Shown here one piece after another: positions 14,953-16,869 of a stretch of 16,869 nt of DNA. The DNA is from an uncultured Porphyromonadaceae bacterium (GTDB taxonomy: Bacteria > Bacteroidota > Bacteroidia > Bacteroidales > Muribaculaceae). How positions within the stretch are numbered: the first letter of the stretch is position 1; each line of letters starts with the position of its first letter. The position numbers and the translations under genes were made by a program. Under the pieces are notes generated by a model that searched no databases, was not told where the DNA came from, and was given only the letters and a program-made list of their open reading frames with translations. The DNA lies in NCBI GenBank assembly GCA_947175225.1, contig CAMWLX010000030.1, positions 1 through 16,869 of the forward strand, written 5' to 3'.

Positions 14953-14984
14953 CAAAAGTACAAAATAATTGGGGAATATGCAAA
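14953..14984 (-). promoter_or_regulatory. Bacteroidetes-type promoter of pheT
   Basis: On the - strand, TTTG (14984-14981), 20 bases, then TACTTTTG (14960-14953) match the consensus exactly. Transcription should start near 14946, leaving a leader of about 64 bases. I saw no Phe-rich leader peptide, T-box or terminator in this leader, so Phe-dependent attenuation is not supported. Confidence 0.85.
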
Positions 14985-15022
14985 TTAAAATCAATTTTCG
15001 CAAGCAAAAGTTGAGTTTAGGA

Positions 15023-16681
15023 TCAATCAGGCTGGTCAGCTGAATAGGGTTCGTCGTCTACGAAACGTTGCCTTGGGGAGAATTTTTGTGAAATAGGGTC
15101 GCGCAGAGGATCATAAAGCCGATAGCTGCTTCCCGACAGATGAAGCAGGAGCTGAGGAAGTTCTGATGTTGAGAAAGGGTTTGCGAGCGATTTTTCCATA
15201 TCCGCAATTATATTCGGATTTTTTTGTCGGTAAGCTTCATTGGCATACACGATGAAAGGCACCTTGACAAAATTCGGGTCTCTTCCACGGTAGTCACCAT
15301 CATCATAGACATTATCGCCATGATCTGACAAATATACCGCAACTGTAGGGATATCAGTCTTCTTGACATCATCAAATATCACCCCAATGATGCTGTCAGT
15401 AAAAAGAATGGAATTATCATAGTTAGCTACGATCTCAGCCTTTTTATCGTTGAGCCATTTCCGTTTTGAAATATCCATAATATCTTCAGGAGAAAAATGA
15501 GATCGGGATTCTGGATAACGATTATTATACTGGAAATGGGAACCCATCAGATGAAGGAAAGTCAATTGAAGAGAATCCGAAGCAGCAAAAGCATTTTTAA
15601 ATTCAGGAAGAATCACATCATCATATTTTGAGAGATAATGATCTTCCGAAGAAATACTTCCGGTATATTTTACGACATCAGCATCTGCCGAAAGTATACT
15701 TGAGAGATTTGAGAGTTTTCCTGAGAATTCCTGGTTTGAGATCCAATAAGTGCGATAACCCAATTTATGGAATATCTGCAGCAAAGAAGGATATTCATAC
15801 CATTCTTTAGCATTAGGCTCATCAGTCATAAAAGTAAGAAGCCTGGGTATATTTTGAGCTGTCGAGGTAGAAGAAGCCACAGCGTCATCAAATCTGTAAA
15901 GGGTGTCGGAGATTGAGTCCAAATAGGGAGATGTAGGAAGAGGATACCCATATAGAGAAAGATGATCGCGAGAGGCCGATTCTCCGATAATGACAATAAT
16001 TCTTTGAGCTGCAGAGTCAGAATCTAAAGTTTGAGGGTAAGGCAATGGTCGTTTTTTATTAAGCAGCTTTTTGTTTTCAGATCTGTCATGCAAAAAGGAG
16101 ACTACGCAATAAGCACTGCGTGCCAGCATGATATGGTTTGTACGTCCGAATTCAGCTGTCGAAAATACATACACTAAATAAATCAATCCCACAGCTGATA
16201 GCGAGCTAACTACAGGAATAAACCATTTCCTTGCTATGCGGGGAAACAATATCCAGCATAAAGAAAATAAGACTGCTCCCGTCCAGAAGGAAATAGAGTG
16301 TAACAGGGCGAGGAATTTGTCAGCAAGTTCAGGCAAGAACTCAGACATTTCCGATTGATTAGTCTCTGATATGATAGTGATAAGTTTTCTTGAGATGCCA
16401 AATCCATAGAAAAGCCAGCAGCCACCATTGAGAATGGACATAAGGCTAAATGCGACAATAAGAATAATGGCAAATATCCTCAATATTTTTATCTTTCGAC
16501 ATAATGCATATATGAAAGTGAGAACTGTAGCCTTAAAGATTGCACCGCATGTCAAGCCGGCTATTGCTGGCAAATCCTGAGATTGTCGAGTAGCATATTC
16601 CATCACGTCAGCGAGAGAAGCAAGAGACAGGAGCATCAGTAAAAGCCAAAGGCGAATCATGCCTTTATTCAAAAGTTGCAT
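15023..16681 (-). CDS. Phosphoethanolamine transferase-like membrane enzyme (EptA/CptA type)
   Basis: Members of this alkaline-phosphatase-fold family move phosphoethanolamine from phosphatidylethanolamine to lipid A, LPS core or other envelope glycans. Numbered from the ATG at 16681 (552 residues), about five membrane helices fill residues 9-174, followed by a large periplasmic catalytic domain. The metal site includes Glu234 in IGES and Asp453-His454 in LSDHGDN; the likely nucleophile is Thr274 in STSTAQNIP, 40 residues after the Glu as in neisserial EptA. FLHLMGSH at 375-382 is also conserved. A TTG five codons upstream is a possible but less likely start. No promoter consensus was found upstream. 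The acceptor is unknown; polymyxin resistance cannot be claimed from sequence alone. Confidence 0.88.
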   Translation of the reverse strand: MQLLNKGMIRLWLLLMLLSLASLADVMEYATRQSQDLPAIAGLTCGAIFKATVLTFIYALCRKIKILRIFAIILIVAFSLMSILNGGCWLFYGFGISRKLITIISETNQSEMSEFLPELADKFLALLHSISFWTGAVLFSLCWILFPRIARKWFIPVVSSLSAVGLIYLVYVFSTAEFGRTNHIMLARSAYCVVSFLHDRSENKKLLNKKRPLPYPQTLDSDSAAQRIIVIIGESASRDHLSLYGYPLPTSPYLDSISDTLYRFDDAVASSTSTAQNIPRLLTFMTDEPNAKEWYEYPSLLQIFHKLGYRTYWISNQEFSGKLSNLSSILSADADVVKYTGSISSEDHYLSKYDDVILPEFKNAFAASDSLQLTFLHLMGSHFQYNNRYPESRSHFSPEDIMDISKRKWLNDKKAEIVANYDNSILFTDSIIGVIFDDVKKTDIPTVAVYLSDHGDNVYDDGDYRGRDPNFVKVPFIVYANEAYRQKNPNIIADMEKSLANPFSTSELPQLLLHLSGSSYRLYDPLRDPISQKFSPRQRFVDDEPYSADQPD

Positions 16682-16696
16682 TTTGGGAATTGTCAA

Positions 16697-16869
16697 TGAA
16701 GTTGTTTCGACTTATTTTTTTATTAAGATTTCGTCAGCTTTGCGAGCAGATTTCGCTTCATGAAGAAGGAGCGATGCGGGCATCGTGACTGATGAATGAA
16801 GCGGAAGATGCCGTAAAGATGGCGGAAGCTTGATAAAAAGAATTGATCCTTTCATATTATTTTGATATT
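16697..16869 (-). other. Upstream region with nested inverted repeats
   Basis: No confident gene is present. CGCTTCAT (around 16754) can pair with ATGAAGCG (around 16795) and encloses a second hairpin, CGATGC with GCATCG. A shorter GCGA/TCGC stem lies beside it, and an A/T-rich run follows on the - strand near 16715-16725. The arrangement suggests structured RNA upstream of the phosphoethanolamine-transferase-like gene, or the end of a transcript from outside the window. Confidence 0.4.
16712..16855 (-). CDS. Doubtful 47-codon frame, possibly partial
   Basis: An open frame from an ATG at 16855 to TAA at 16712 would give a basic 47-residue peptide starting MKGSILFIKLPP. It ends 30 bases before the phosphoethanolamine-transferase-like start. 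No stop codon interrupts the frame between its ATG and the window edge, so it could be the tail of a longer gene. It has no recognisable motif and overlaps the inverted repeats. I list it only as a candidate leader peptide or gene end. Confidence 0.2.
   Translation of the reverse strand: MKGSILFIKLPPSLRHLPLHSSVTMPASLLLHEAKSARKADEILIKK

Noticed and set aside
14883..14963. Extended pheT start 27 codons upstream
   Set aside because: The added residues do not fit the PheT family, whose N-terminus begins at the ATG at 14882, and they would cover the leader down to the predicted transcription start.
1..16869. CRISPR array, insertion sequence or prophage
   Set aside because: No spaced direct repeats of suitable length, no transposase or integrase and no phage genes were seen on either strand.

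Overview
The window reads as ordinary chromosome of a Bacteroidales bacterium, quite possibly a Muribaculaceae-like gut lineage; the family-level guess is weak. The reasons are the Bacteroidetes forms of IF-2 and YebC, start codons without Shine-Dalgarno sequences, and three exact promoters of the Bacteroidetes primary sigma factor type (TTTG, 20 bases, TAnnTTTG). There is no integrase, transposase, phage gene or CRISPR array.

Left part, + strand (1-5734): a structured non-coding leader is followed by nusA, infB, folK and nudC. The last three are tightly packed: infB and folK overlap by ATGA, and two bases separate folK from the likely nudC ATG. This joins transcription elongation/termination, translation initiation, a folate-pathway step and NAD(H)/RNA-cap hydrolysis. 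The leader before nusA holds two strong hairpins and a pairing that excludes the second one, which looks like an attenuator.

Middle part, - strand (5745-10095): tRNA-Pro(CGG) has its own promoter and a terminator shared with nudC. Then, read right to left, come a histidine kinase, aroK (shikimate kinase), a degenerate alanine dehydrogenase-like protein and a GT4 glycosyltransferase. The last two form a unit driven by a perfect promoter lying at the 3' end of aroK. A GAATTGT tandem repeat sits directly before the aroK start.

Right part, - strand (10103-16869): yebC, an unrecognised membrane-anchored coiled-coil protein and the histidine kinase are separated by only 15 and 7 bases and are probably co-transcribed. 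pheT lies upstream of yebC with its own promoter. Beyond pheT is a phosphoethanolamine-transferase-like membrane enzyme, preceded by a structured stretch with one doubtful 47-codon frame at the window edge.

Most of the window is housekeeping. The least explained parts are the coiled-coil protein/histidine kinase pair, the dehydrogenase-like protein that has lost its catalytic residues, and the nusA leader.
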